Assembly (NCBI GenBank): GCA_051530055.1
Contig: CM121343.1
Coordinates: 5,518,001-5,582,000 of the forward strand
Direction of reading: 5' to 3'
DNA: 64,000 nucleotides
From: Neoechinorhynchus agilis
Lineage: Eukaryota; Acanthocephala
How positions within the stretch are numbered: position 1 is the stretch's first letter; the number at the start of each line of letters is the position of its first letter. The translations under genes were made by a program, and so were the position numbers. The notes beneath the pieces were generated by a model. The model did no database searches. It had not been told where the DNA came from and worked only from the letters and a program-made list of their open reading frames with translations. Shown piece after piece: positions 14,838 to 27,440 of this stretch.

Positions 14838-15290
14838 GAGACCTACTCAAATTTATATTTTGGACTTTCGCATTTGTCACCATTACTATTAGGCTTTATA
14901 TTCCTTTCCTATTTGGAATAAAGCAGATAAAAAGAAAACTTATATTCAAACTCACTGTACATGCAGCCAATTTGCTCAACTTATTGGTGATGTCGAAACT
15001 CATGTCGGTAATTGACGGGAAAAGGGTCCGGCACAATCTGGCTATATTTTCTTTTGGATTTGATTGCAATTTTTCTTCTTTTTTATCGGTACTGACGCTA
15101 CCAGAGATTTTCTAGACTCAAAATGTTTCGCACGCAACTAGATATTCTCAACTCCCTTTTCTCTCTCTCACCTTGTTTGACTCATCACAACTGCTACTCC
15201 TTGTGTTTCTGTTCACAGCGGTAGTGAGTTTTGAAACTATGGACTTTTTTACGAGAATCATCACGTTTCGTCTGATTATAGCTGCTTCGA
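14838..15290. other. Flank between CSK-like gene and minisatellite
   Basis: About 450 bp. On the minus strand 15003-14956 reads MSFDITNKLSKLAACT followed by GTGAGT, a possible first coding exon for the kinase gene. It joins the SH2 exon in no frame I could verify. Otherwise nothing is seen. Confidence 0.3.
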
Positions 15291-16990
15291 TGCTCGCTTA
15301 TGTGTGTGTTTGGATGCACACTCATGAAACCGTGTTCGAACACCAACGATTTTGGTATACGTCCGTGGTGGCGATGATGAACAAAGTACGGCGATGCTCT
15401 AAAAATGAGTGCAACCGTAGAGTGCACTAATCTGTGCGAAGGGGGCGGGGTGGACGACGACGCTGTAACCAAATTCGACGTGAGTGTGTTTGGATGCACA
15501 CTCATGAAACCGTGTTCGAACACCAACGATTTTGGTATACGTCCGTGGTGGCGATGATGAACAAAGTACGGCGATGCTCTAAAAATGAGTGCAACCGTAG
15601 AGTGCACTAATCTGTGCGAAGGGGGCGGGGTGGACGACGACGCTGTAACCAAATTCGACGTGAGTGTGTTTGGATGCACACTCATGAAACCGTGTTCGAA
15701 CACCAACGATTTTGGTATACGTCCGTGGTGGCGATGATGAACAAAGTACGGCGATGCTCTAAAAATGAGTGCAACCGTAGAGTGCACTAATCTGTGCGAA
15801 GGGGGCGGGGTGGACGACGACGCTGTAACCAAATTCGACGTGAGTGTGTTTGGATGCACACTCATGAAACCGTGTTCGAACACCAACGATTTTGGTATAC
15901 GTCCGTGGTGGCGATGATGAACAAAGTACGGTGGTGCTCTAAAAATGAGTGCAACCGTAGAGTGCACTAATCTGTGCGAAGGGGCGGGCGGGGGACGACG
16001 ACGACGCTGTAACCAAATTCGACGTGAGTGTGTTTGGATGCACACTCATGAAACTGTGTTCGAACACCAACGATTTTGGTATACGTCCGTGGTGGCGATG
16101 ATGAACAAAGTACGGTGGTGCTCTAAAAATGAGTGCAACCGTAGAGTGCACTAATCTGTGCGAAGGGGGGCGGGCGGGGGACGACGACGACGCTGTAACC
16201 AAATTCGACGTGAGTGTGTTTGGATGCACACTCATGAAACCGTGTTCGAACACCAACGACTTTGGTATACGTCCGTGGTGGCGATGATGAACAAAGTACG
16301 GTGGTGCTCTAAAAATGAGTGCAACCGTAGAGTGCACTAATCTGTGCGAAGGGGGTGGGCGGGGGGGGGGACGACGACGCTGTAACCAAATTCGATGTGA
16401 GTGTGCGTGGATGGACACTCATGAAACCGTGTTCGGACACCAACGATTTTGGTATACGTCGGTGGTGGCGATGATGAACAAAGTACGGCGATGCTCTAAA
16501 AATGAGTGCAACCGTAGAGTGCACTAATCTGTGCGAAGGGGCGGGCGGTGGGGACAACAACACTGTAATCAAATTCGATGTGAGTGGGCGTGGATGCACA
16601 CTCATGAAACCGTGTTCGAACACCAACGATTTTGGTATACGTCCGTGGTGGCGATGATGAACAAAACTCGGTGGTGCCCTAAAAAGAAGTGCAACCGTAG
16701 AGTGTTCCAATTTGTTGGAAGGGGAGCAGGCGGGCGGGGGATTCACCTTTTAATAATGAAGAGGACAACAACACTGTAATCAAATTCGATGTGAGTGGGC
16801 GTGGATGCACACTCATGAAACCGTGTTCGAACACCAACGATTTTGGTATACGTCGGTGGTGGCGATGATGAACAAAACTCGGTGGTGCCCTAAAAAGAAG
16901 TGCAACCGTAGAGTGTTCCAATTTGTTGGAAGGGGAGCGGGCGGATAATGAAGAGGACAACAGCACTGTAATCAAAATCGATGTGAGTGT
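15291..16990. repeat. 180-bp tandem repeat (minisatellite), about 9 copies
   Basis: The unit begins near GTTTGGATGCACACTCATGA and repeats at about 15305, 15485, 15665, 15845, 16030 and onward. The first four copies are exactly 180 bp and nearly identical; later copies drift to 185-190 bp because of changes in a G-rich tract (GGGGGCGGGG with variants). The right-hand copies are the most diverged and include a small insertion near 16742. Reading frames stay open on both strands across most of the array (minus 16045-15194, for example) because 180 is a multiple of three and the unit lacks stops in those frames. I regard this as a by-product, not a gene. Confidence 0.9.
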
Positions 16991-18455
16991 GTGTGCGGGG
17001 GGGGGGGGCAGAAGCATACTGGCTTCTCAGAAGACCTGAACTTCATGTTAAAAGAAGGTTATTTCAGTATGTGTTATAGTGGTGACATGAGGACCACGTT
17101 ATCGTATAGTTCTCGTTTAGGCAACCACCACCTACAATACGGCGGTGTTGCCACCACCACTAAAGTCTCAAGCTTTTAGACAGGCACCGATACCATTATG
17201 AGGAGGAGAGCGCAATTTTCGGCTATGTGGACTCATGGAACTTTGGCACACATGAAATAAGGAAGGACCATCGCGTGTGTAGAACATTTCCGAATTAACG
17301 CCCCCGAACACTTGGACTCTTGTCGAATGTTCTGGACAGCAAACCACTCTAATACGAAATCCGACTACATAAACAATAATGGTCTCTTAGTCATCAATGC
17401 AACACTAAACTTTAGTTGAAATTAAACACCGACTTTAAAAAGACATGTCTTTATGACTTTACGTAATGCAAGTATTCGGACAATATTTTAGAAAAAAGAC
17501 GTTGTCACTGTCCGTTACTACATTCATGGTATACTGATTTTAGTAACGTCAATCAAGTTATTCAATTTCTGAAACAACTGTTCAAATCTGAAAACCCATT
17601 GACCGTTCTGAACTTGAATTGCTTGGAAGATGATCTATAAATTGATCGAATCATTCTATAAAAGCTTTTTTTCGTCAATAAACTACTTTGGCGAGATCAA
17701 ACATTACCCCTTCGAACGATTCAATGGAAAAGTAATCGTCAATTGCTCGTTTTATTCTCAAAAGTACAAGAAATCGGACTACAGTACGGCATATAGAGAA
17801 AATCAACGGATCTACTATTTAAAGATCAAACGCGGCTCCAATTCTGCACGGCTAAATACAAGAGAGTTCATGTAATTCTACTCGGTCTATTGAAGCCTTG
17901 ACGTGATGGTACCAAAAGCCCTCTTGTAGTTTAGATCGAATGCGAAACTTCAACTTCTGTGGGGGGCATTGTGTTCAAGTAGCCGGGCCTTCTACATGAG
18001 CATAAGTTTTAAAATGTCTAGCACTCGTGTGTAAATGGGTGCGCGTGACGCTTGGGTTCGAAGGTCAACGAAATGCTAAATGCACATAAAAGAAGACCAA
18101 CGATCAAAAAATGTCATCATATAAGCAGAAAAGATTTGCTACGATACGCGACTTTCTTAGATTTCGCATAAGCCATAAAAATTGACTATTTTTCGATAGG
18201 TGCAATGTAAAATGTTCTCACTTTTGCATCAAACGTTGGCTGGATGCAGGGCTAGTTATGAACTTCATGCAACAACAAAGTTCATGACTGAAAATTACCA
18301 TTTCATAGAAACCACGAAGCGGACACACTCGTTTTATCGCCAGTGCACATTCACACGCTATCTATTATTCAACTTTCTTTAACATTTACTGGCAAGAAGG
18401 TTCTATTGATTCAGTGTTCTTAATATCACTAACAAATCGGTTTGACTGTATGCCA
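16991..18455. other. Intergenic region
   Basis: About 1.5 kb with no recognised feature. A plus reading frame at 17630-17875 (about 80 codons, Tyr/Lys/Asn-rich) has no homologue I know. Confidence 0.45.
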
Positions 18456-19520
18456 CAAAAAAGGAAATACTAAAATCTGAGGAAGGATGTTCTAAAATCG
18501 CCAGTGAGACCATCTAAGAACGGGCTGAAGTTTATACATTCCGTAGTTGTGCCGAGGAGGTCAAGTGGACTTGAGCCCAATCCACAATCGCCGATGACTC
18601 ACAACCAAAGGGAACGATAAAGCTCGTTGAAGGGAAGAGGAGGAAGCTCACTGATGACTCCAACCTCCTCGGAAAGTATCTTAGGATCCGGAGGGATGCG
18701 TACAAACTCGTATACCGAATTCGCATTAGAATCGAAGTGATTCAATCGATTCTCTGATGAGAGATCTGTTTGACTGTATGCCACAAAAAAGGAAATACTA
18801 AAATCCGAGGAAGGCATGTTGTAAAATCGCCAGTGAGACCATTTAAGAACGGGCTGAAGTTTGTACATTCCGTAGATGTGTCGAGGAGGCCAAGTGGACT
18901 TGAGCCCAATCCACAATCGCCGATGACTCACAACCAAAGGGAACGATAAAGCTCGTTGAAGGGAAGAGGAGGAAGCTCACTGATGAGTCCAACTTCCTCG
19001 GAAAGTATCTTAGGATCCGGAGGGATGCGTACAAACTCGTATACCGAATTCGCATTAGAATCGAAATGATTCAATCGATTCTCTGATAAGAGATCGATGT
19101 GGCTTCATGCCAAAAAGGAAATACTAAAATCCGAGGAAGGCATGTTGTAAAATCGCCAGTGAGACCATTTAAGAACGGGCTGAAGTTTGTACATTCCGTA
19201 GATGTGTCGAGGAGGCCAAGTGGACTTGAGCCCAATCCACAATCGCCGATGACTCACAACCAAAGGGAACGATAAAGCTCGTTGAAGGGAAGAGGAGGAA
19301 GCTCACTGATGAGTCCAACTTCCTCGGAAAGTATCTGAGAATTCGGAGGGATGCGTACAAACTCGTATACCGAATTCGCATTAGAATCGAAATGATTCAA
19401 TCGATTCTCTGATAAGAGATCGATGTGGCTTCATGCCAAAAAGGAAATAATAAAATCCGAGGAAGGCATGTTGTAAAATCGCCAGTGAGACCATTTAAGA
19501 ACTGTCCGTGTTAAATTTTG
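18456..19520. repeat. Tandem array of ~326-bp units, 3.2 copies
   Basis: The motif AAAAGGAAATACTAAAATC recurs near 18462, 18787, 19113 and 19440, giving units of about 326 bp. Each carries CCACAATCGCCGATGACTCA and ends in a palindromic stretch (GATTCAATCGATTCTCTGAT). Copies 2 and 3 are nearly identical to each other, copy 1 more diverged, so the array grew recently by local duplication. Diverged single copies occur at about 20960-21190 and 43080-43780, so the unit is also dispersed. Confidence 0.85.
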
Positions 19521-20324
19521 GCTTGTGGTGAAGGTACTCCTGGTTAAAAATCATTTTATTCTTTTGAAATATCTCACGTCGGTAGCCGTCTGTATTAAAC
19601 GCAAGATTAGATAGCTTTTCACTCAATTTTTTAATCAATTTAACTTTCCGAGATTAAGTGAAGTTATAATGAACTTAAAAGACTGCTTAAAATAGCTCGT
19701 TTTAATGCAAAGCGGGCTTTTAACATCGGCAGTAGTATTAAATCCATGGCGACAGTCTCGTATTTCTGGGTTGCGTCTACAGCAACGAAAAGGTGTTTGG
19801 TGAAATTAATCAACATTGAAGACTCAAACAACTGAAAGGAATCACCGTTGATTTCGATAATCAATCACCTTGACTGAAGCTTCCCCATCTTTTTTTTCGC
19901 AGTTTCATTTGTGTATCTCTAGTAGGATAAATCCGATTGGGGCTCCCGATCCGTCTGGCCATTTAACTTAGTAGATGTCTCTTGGTTTCCGCGGTCTTCC
20001 TCGTGACAGGCGGGGATATTGGCCAAATAGAGTGAGAAACAACCACTGATTCCGGGCTTGGCGGTCAGATGAACCTGTGGAAGAATGAACTTAATTCAGA
20101 TCTTATAATGAATAGAATCGTGGAATCCACATGAATTTAAACAACGAAAATCGCCAAGTGCGCGCGCATTCAAATCGTTTTGAACGCTTCGCAAATTCCA
20201 AATTTCTACGTTTGATTCTTCCGTGCATCGACTCTTTATAAAAATTCAATGGCGATTGGTTAAGTGAGTAGCTGAGGCGTTTCATGGGACAAGTTCAAGA
20301 CGGGATGAGTTGTTCTTATAAATA
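19521..20324. other. Intergenic region
   Basis: About 800 bp between two repeats. Only short shadow reading frames; nothing recognised. Confidence 0.4.
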
Positions 20325-20617
20325 TGTTCATCATTTACTTTTTTATGGAGAATTATCCTTTCGCGTAGGCCTTCTTCAATCTATCGAAAATGCACTCAGG
20401 AAGCACTGAATTTCGTTTATCCGTTCATATCTGCAGATCGGGTGTGTAATCCGCTTAAACGGATACGTTTGTGGGCAACAAAGCGGATTACACACTCAAT
20501 CTGCGGACATGAACGAATAAACGAAATTCAATGCTTCTTGAGTGCATTTTAGATATATCGACGAAATAAAAATAAATCAATTATTATAATTCGCTTTCAA
20601 AAAGTAAATGAGTTATT
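20325..20617. repeat. Imperfect hairpin (foldback) element
   Basis: Left arm about 20371-20457 (containing GAATTTCGTTTATCCGTTCA, then GTGTGTAATCCGCTT) is the inverted complement of about 20478-20570 (AAGCGGATTACACAC, then TGAACGAATAAACGAAATTC). A weaker outer complement (TTTACTTTTT / AAAAAGTAAA) extends the arms to about 20325 and 20617. The loop is about 20 bp. No coding capacity; probably a non-autonomous DNA transposon remnant. Confidence 0.75.
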
Positions 20618-20959
20618 CTGTGTGGTTGTGTTTTTCGCTAGTGCGTATAAAACGGTTCATGAGTCATTTATTAGTGAATCGTACGATCCCGTTTTGTCTC
20701 GGGTGGAAAACTCTTCCGAACGCCGTCTCACTCGCCGTTTTATTCTAAAGAATGAACCGACGCTTTTCTGATCGTGGTAATTCAAAATAGTGTTCTGAAC
20801 GTGAAATTCATCCATTAATATGGAGATTAATGAGAGCCTTTTCAAAGCTGTAGTTTAGAAAAAGAAGTCGGATAATTAAAAGGGTGGAACGGGTTCTCAG
20901 TCCAAATTGCAACTTTCATTCAGTACGTCCGTTGAAATGGGATTTTCAAATAAGATATT
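20618..20959. other. Intergenic
   Basis: About 340 bp with nothing recognised. Confidence 0.35.
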
Positions 20960-21194
20960 CAGTTCGCCTTTTTCGCAAGGTTTGAAGCGTTTTTTTTATT
21001 GAAAATGCGTCTCAATTGCACTTCTTGTAAGGAAGGTCTCTTGTGCCGAGGATGTCGAGTGGGCAAAAAGCTCCCGCTTCCAGTTTTTAAGTAGATCAAA
21101 CGGTTCGAATCAACGATCGCCGATGATGACTCATAACAAAAGGGGAGACCACAAATACTCATAACCGCGTCCTATGGTTCTTCTTCAGCAGCAA
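20960..21194. repeat. Diverged single copy related to the 326-bp unit
   Basis: Shares the order of motifs seen in the 18.5-kb array: a CGAGGATGTCGAGTGG-like block, CGATCGCCGATGATGACTCA, then an AAAGGGGA purine block. It is truncated and substituted throughout. Confidence 0.5.
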
Positions 21195-22480
21195 ATCTAT
21201 GAGATCGGATTGGCTGTGTGACCAACCAATGAAATTATCAGCCGTAAAAAAGGGCCATCACATGTGTAAACATAGAATAATTGTGTTTAATCTCCAGGAA
21301 TACTTTTCGTGTTCCGATCTTCGGAGCTTAAAGGGCGCGCTTCCCTCCTGATCTACGAAATCGGATTAGCTGAGTGACCAATCAATTAAATTATCAGCCG
21401 TAAAAAAGGCCAAACACACGTGTAAACATAGAATGATTGCTTTTAATCTCCAGGACTACTTTTCGTGTTTCGAACTTTGGAGCTTAGGCAACCTTGAGTT
21501 CAAAAGGGCGCGCTTCCCTCCTGATATAAGAGATCGGATTGGCTGAGTGACCAACCAATTAAATTATCAGCCGTAAAAAAAGGCCAAACACACGTGTAAA
21601 GATGGAATAACTGCTTTTAATCTCCAGGACTACTTTTCGTGTTTCGACCTTTGGAGCTTAGGCAACCTTGAGTTCAAAAGAGCGCGCTTCACTCCTGATA
21701 TAAGAGATCGGATTGGCTGAGTGACCAACCAATTAAATTATTAGTTGTAAAAAAGGGCCATCACACGTGTAAACATAGAATAATTGTGTTTAATCTCCAG
21801 GAATACTTTTCGTGTTCCGATCTTCGGAGCTTAAAAGGCGCGCTTCCCTCCTGGTCTACGAAATCGGATTGGCTGAGTGGCCAACCAATTAAATTATCAG
21901 TTGTAATAAAGGCCAAACACACGTGTAAACATAGAATAATTGCTTTTAATCTCCAGGAATACTTTTCGTTTTCCGATATTCGGAGCTTAAAGGGCGCGCT
22001 TCCCTCCTGATCTACGAAATCGGATTGGCTGAGTGACCAACCAATGAAATTATCAGCCGTAAAAAAGGGCCATCACACGTGTAAACATAGAATAATTGTG
22101 TTTAATCTCCAGGAATACTTTTCGTGTTCCGATCTTCGGAGCTTAAAGGGCGCGCTTCCCCCCTGATCTACGAAATCGGATTGGCTGAGTGACCAACAAA
22201 TTAAATTATCAGTTGTAATAAAGGCCAAACACACGTGTAAACATGGAATAATTGCTTTTAATCTCCAGGACTACTTTTCGTGTTTTGACCTTCGGAGCTT
22301 AAAGGGCGCGCTTCCCTCCTGATCTACGAAATCGGATTGGCTGAGTGACCAACCAATTAAATTATCAGCCGTAAAAAAGGCCAAACACACGTGTAAACAT
22401 GGAATAATTGCTTTTAATCTCCAGGACTACTTTTCGTGTTTCGACCTTCGGAGCTTAGGCAACCTTGAGTTCAAAAAGTA
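21195..22480. repeat. Eight-copy tandem array upstream of the GRAMD1-like gene
   Basis: Units of about 153-175 bp start near 21203, 21360, 21532, 21705, 21862, 22016, 22170 and 22328. Each holds, in the same order, ATTGGCTGAGTGACCAACCAAT (an inverted CCAAT pair), CACACGTGTAAACAT (an E-box CACGTG overlapping GTAAACA), ATCTCCAGGA and a GGAGCTTA block. Some units carry an extra 15-20 bp with GCAACCTTGAGTT. The array stops about 180 bp before the start codon of the next gene. It could be a simple minisatellite or a multiplied promoter/enhancer block. Confidence 0.85.
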
Positions 22481-22660
22481 TTAACCATTAGCAGCAAATT
22501 GCATAATTACACGCGTCGAAATGAGTTTCGTGTAACTCGCATTTTGATCGAAACTTTTGCTTATCCGGAAGAAACGTCGTTTTCCGTCTCACTCATACGT
22601 ACAGTTAATTTTTCCCGGATAAGGTCCCAAGATCTTAATTTTCCAGATTCACGGAACAGA

Positions 22661-25600
22661 ATGAGTTTAAAGTGTTCAAGTGTGAGTGGTTCAGACAATC
22701 GATTATCGGAAGCGGATAAGGGCAATGGTAAAGACGTGGACGTCAAACAAGTTGACAATGAAAGTTCGACGGAGCAGTACGGCGTGAGCCCGCAAGTGGA
22801 CTTTGATGAAAATTCTTCTGAGCGGTCACAGCGAAATGGTTTCGTTAACGACAGCATTCCGGGTAGTTCCGAGAATGCCAACAGTGGACTTAGACACATT
22901 CCGAAGAAAAAAAAGGCTTGGTATAGCGCCTTCAACACGAGTTATAAAACGAGAGCAGAATATTTTAAGAAGATCTTCAGCGAACTACCCAAGGACGAAA
23001 TGCTAATAGTCGACTACTCATGTGCTTTGCAACGTGACATTCTTGTTCAAGGTCGAATGTATCTATCATCTGATCATATTTGCTTTTATGGAAATATTAT
23101 TATCTGGGAAACTGCTCGAGTTTGTTTGCCTTATAAAGATATCGTCGCCATCACGAAGGAGAAAACTGCGATGGTCATCCCGAATGCTATCGAAATTCGG
23201 ATGAAAGACGGAAAGAAATATTTCTTCGCAAGCTTTACCAGTAGGGATAAGACTTATCTTATGATGTTCAGAGCATGGCAGAATTGTCTTCTTGGCCAGA
23301 AATTATCCCAACCAGAATTATGGGCGTGGGTTAAGGCTTCTTATGGTAACCATTTGGGAATCGACTCCGATGACTCAGATGGTGGAAATGGTGGTCTTAA
23401 TCATGATCAAGCACATAATCCCGATCTGTATACTGCTATAACTCAGTTACCGTGACCATTAAGAGTTGCCCTTAATCTCCTTGATTTGGCATTGCTTATA
23501 TCGTATAGGATCGGCACAAATTACGTTTTATTTCATTGAACTTCTAAATCTTGCTCTGTAATAATTCCAACTTTGCAAGCTTCCACGATTTACTTCCGTT
23601 TAAGACCTGTAGGTATTTCAATCAACACCTTATTTATAATCATTCATTTTATTCGAAATTCTATTATTTTTCTAGGTTTTACAATAATAAAGCACAAAAC
23701 GTGCAACCACCAAAGCAGCATTTGGCTTACCGTGGTTATTCTAGTAAACTTTTCAAATTTTATCCTAATCACGGGTTTGCATTTCCTCAAAAAATCTATA
23801 AAAAGAAGTAAATATAGACATAATGGAATAAATGTTTCGGTTTTTTTATACAGGTTGTTTCACTTTTTCTGTAATAGCCGTAACATTCGACAATTGTTCG
23901 TTCAGCGTTGTTGTTGTTGGGGTTTTTTGCGCTCGGTGTCCAAGTTGCGACTCTTGAGTACTTTTCACATAAAATCAATAGTCACGAATTTTCGACTAGG
24001 AAATCGAAAGACATTCTGTTTTTAATGTTATTCGAATTATCCATCAAAGGCCGTGTTCCCGTATCATTGTTGTGATCCCATCCCACATTTAAGGACATTT
24101 TGTTCAATTTTTCGTGAAAAATTCCAACTAGAAATTTGAAATGTAGGGGAGCAGAACATAGATGTTTTAGAGTTTCCACTAATATGGCCACGATTGCTAA
24201 TAGATGGCAGAATGGATAGTGATTCCCTGAAATTGCCAGAGAATTCGGATAAGGATGATGAATATGAAGGCAATGTCACAGAGTCCGATGATGAGAATGA
24301 TCCCTCTGCTGCAATTTTAGTTGATCGCGAATGCCGATGTGGAACGGGATATCATCCTCGCGTCCTTATCATCGACAGTGTATATCGAATGGATCTTAAA
24401 TACTTGTTCGAATGTTTGTTCGCTGAAAATGCCTTTTCAACCGAATACAGAAATAATCGAAAACTCACACGTTTGTTTGTTTAGGTTCAATAGTTTTTGA
24501 ACCATTTGCTCTTTAGTTAAGGAAATGACGGATTGGGTTGAAGTTGTACCTGAAGATAAACGCACTACTACAAGGTGTTTAAAATATTCAGTCTTATCAA
24601 ATCTTAAGATTCTCGGATCTGTCGCTATTCATAGCACTGAAAAACAGGTCAGTGAAAAAAATCTTTATTATGACGCATTCTTGAATTTGGTGATGGAACC
24701 TCTTATTTTTACTCATTATTCTAACCTTTTAAAATATTCAATTCGTTTTATTGTTCACTATGAATTTTTGCTTCCAGGTCCATAGAAAAGGTTGTCTTGG
24801 AGTTCTCAAATAAACTTTACACAGCTGCATCTTGAACTCGGTTTGATTTTAAATTCTGTTAATTACTAATTCGATTTTTGCTGTGTACTTCGAGAATTTT
24901 ACTGTTTTCCAAATCTCTTGGTTATGTGTTCAGCAAAAGTGTCCCGAATCATTATATGCATCTTAAGCTGCTTGGAACGATTGAGAAATACAACAATAAT
25001 CATACTTTCTTTTTAGTCACAAATATTATTGAATTTTTTACTTTTGATGATCACTTTTATCGAATATCGTCGGCATACGGTTGTTATTTAGAATAGCAAG
25101 CGAAGTTTTGTCTGGAATATCCTTATTTAATAGTGAGATTTTATATTGTGTTATATTAAATTGGAGATTATTATTTAACCCCAAAAGCAATTTCATTAAT
25201 TTTTGACTGGCTGATGCTACCTGATTGCTTCTCATATCACTTTGAGCGTTTCATTCGCCTTTTTGGATGTCTACCATATACTTCGGTCATTATTAGGTCT
25301 GTCATCGGATCCGAGAAGACGCAATCACTGTGGATTCGGAGTTACACAATTCTAATGTGCCATACTCCGACCGATTCTATGTACTTACGAAATACTGTCT
25401 TACAAAGTTGGGATCCGACCGGACAGCCTTAAGAATATGCAGTGAAGTAAAATTTATAAAGAGCATTTGGGCGTTGACCCGTGGTGCGTACCCTGATACG
25501 AACATAATCTTGACTTATCTTCTTTCAATTCAGGCGTCATTGAGCGCAATACAGTTCAAGCTTTACAAGATAGCTTTCAAGCTTTAGGTATGTCCAACAT

Positions 25601-26649
25601 TCGAGATTAATCCGTGCTCTATAAATTGCATTCAAAGACCAGAGACTTCACGCAGAATGCCACGATGCGATTCGCGACCATCACCGGCAAATCAACCAAA
25701 ACGACCGTACGCTTGTCAATTCTCGTTGCGATTCAATGTTAGATGATGGAGAACATAAAAACGTCAGCAATAATCACCTAATGACTCATGCATTGAACAC
25801 TCAATGGTCTATATGCAAAGGTTAGTGGATCTTTGGGAAAATGTTATTGCTCACTTGATTTTGAGCACGACTACTTTTGGTACAAAATGCGGATTTAGTA
25901 GACTTTTCATGTTTTAGTAATCTTTTTCGTATCTTTATCAGTATGTAACACACACTGCTGGTGCTCATAAAATACCAGAATTCTATTTGTTTGTGCCTAT
26001 TTGCAGGAGCATGGTCACAGATTTCAATTACGAAAATTAGACTTTCTCACCTATGCGCTATAATGTGAGTAATCCTTTATTGCAATCTCAAATCAACAGT
26101 CGAATAAATTTTATTTTAGGTTACTCGTTTTATTTATCATGAATTTGAATATGTTTTCAAAACTACGTGATATTCAGTCGACTACCTCATCTGCATTCGC
26201 GAAAGAGCATCATTCAACCTGTTCAAGCGCAAGTGAATTAGCAGCAGAGCTATCGAGATTATCAGTGGAAATTCGAAAATACGCTAGATCCAAATTGAAA
26301 GTATCAGAAAGTGGTCTTTATGAATTGGCCCGAACGTTGGACGATGCGCTTCGTACGATGAGTGATATCGGTAACCAAGTGAGTATATCCCTCAGCTTTT
26401 TAAAAGAGTCAACGGTAGAACTTGTTTCTAAAACTAAAAACAAAAGATTGTGAAGTCGGTCGACACAATCAGGTCAAACTTTAGTCGCACAATTGATTAT
26501 CAACAGCAAGTACTGGAAATGTAAATTGGTGATGGTGATTTTATATTTCGAAAGGGCATTGTTCCACGAAAAATATAATTTTTGTTTCATTACAGCTCGA
26601 TGGGTACTATTCACCATCTCGAAATCACGGTAAAGAACCGAGTTTATAA
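22661..26649 (+). CDS. GRAMD1/Aster-type sterol transfer protein
   Basis: Aster proteins sit in the ER membrane, bind acidic lipids and accessible cholesterol at plasma-membrane contacts through a GRAM domain, and carry sterol with a VASt domain. Nine exons (22661-23345, 24147-24470, 24517-24647, 25297-25483, 25534-25587, 25638-25820, 26007-26064, 26120-26378, 26596-26649) join in phase to 644 codons plus stop. The first 90 residues are Ser/Asp-rich and disordered. GRAM lies about 90-210 (FNTSYKTRAEYFKKIF, ILVQGRMYLSSDHICFY). VASt spans about 280-460 (ECRCGTGYHP, NVPYSDRFYVLTKY, VIERNTVQALQDSF). One transmembrane helix (LCAIMLLVLFIMNL) follows near 540, then a coiled tail. Order and length match animal GRAMD1A-C. 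The first and last introns are my least certain joins. The start ATG at 22661 is the first methionine in a frame open upstream; the same frame lacks family similarity before it. Confidence 0.85.
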
Positions 26650-27440
26650 TAAACGTGATTGAGAATATCAATCTGGACTTTTTGAGCAAATATCTTTCTT
26701 TGTCGGTATACCACGCACCACCAGTTTTTGACCTTTACGTCTTCTATGTCCTTATGGCAAGTTTAATAAATTATCGAGCTTCGTTCCATGCAGTTACAAG
26801 TAAAAAAGGACGGAAGATTATGGTCATGCGCTTGGATTAGTACTTTTGAAAGCCTTTCTTAAAGGTCTCAGGTGAAACAATTGATAATGTCAGGTAAAAC
26901 TTCAGGCGGATGAGTTTCTTAGTCAGTTAAGCGCGGAGCAATACTTGCGAATCTGTTGAGTTTCTCGCAAAAGTACTCTATTCAATGGTCTTAATTGAAA
27001 GATATTAAAAATAATCTAGAGATGATCTTGGAAATCAATCTGCGCGTCCTGATGAGAAAATACGCTTTTCATTTCAAATAAGTAACTTATCAAATTTATT
27101 TACATCCAAGCAAATCCTAGAGAACATAGTTTAATCAATTCGTCCAGGTTTGAGTTATCCAACAATAAGTTTGCAAAGAAGCATGATATAAATCGAATCG
27201 ACTTTGAAGTTAATAAACTGGCGAAAAAAGGTCGAAAGGGAACTTTTCCAATGGTAAGGAATCATTCCTTTGAACAAAATTTAAGATTTCTCGTCTTAAC
27301 AGTTGGTGTTTAAGATACTTAAGGAAACCTATCTAATCGATCTGGACAAAAGCAAACATTATTCTTGTCTTAAAGAACTCAAGGCGACTTACAAAAACCT
27401 CTGCATCCCTGTTTTCTCTTAACGGGCTCATTTCTCCGGT
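26650..27440 (+). other. Intergenic with one candidate exon (27147-27255)
   Basis: Between an acceptor-like AATTCGTCCAG and a donor ATG|GTAAGG, positions 27147-27255 read FELSNNKFAKKHDINRIDFE and continue basic for 16 more residues. It could belong to an upstream part of the PDE-like gene. No family match was recognised. The rest of the interval shows nothing. Confidence 0.25.

Noticed and set aside
15194-16045. 283-codon minus-strand reading frame of repeated PPPSHRLVHSTVALIFRA segments
   Set aside because: It lies wholly in the 180-bp minisatellite and repeats with its period; similar frames exist on the other strand. No start, splice or homology evidence.
21101-21125. GGTTCGAATC as a tRNA T-loop
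   Set aside because: No acceptor stem or anticodon arm could be built around it; it belongs to a dispersed repeat copy. No convincing tRNA or rRNA gene was found in the window.
24648-25296. Reading frame ending in a DDHFYRI-like segment as a VASt exon
   Set aside because: A far better VASt exon (NVPYSDRFYVLTKY) lies at 25297-25483 and joins both neighbours in phase, so this stretch is intron.
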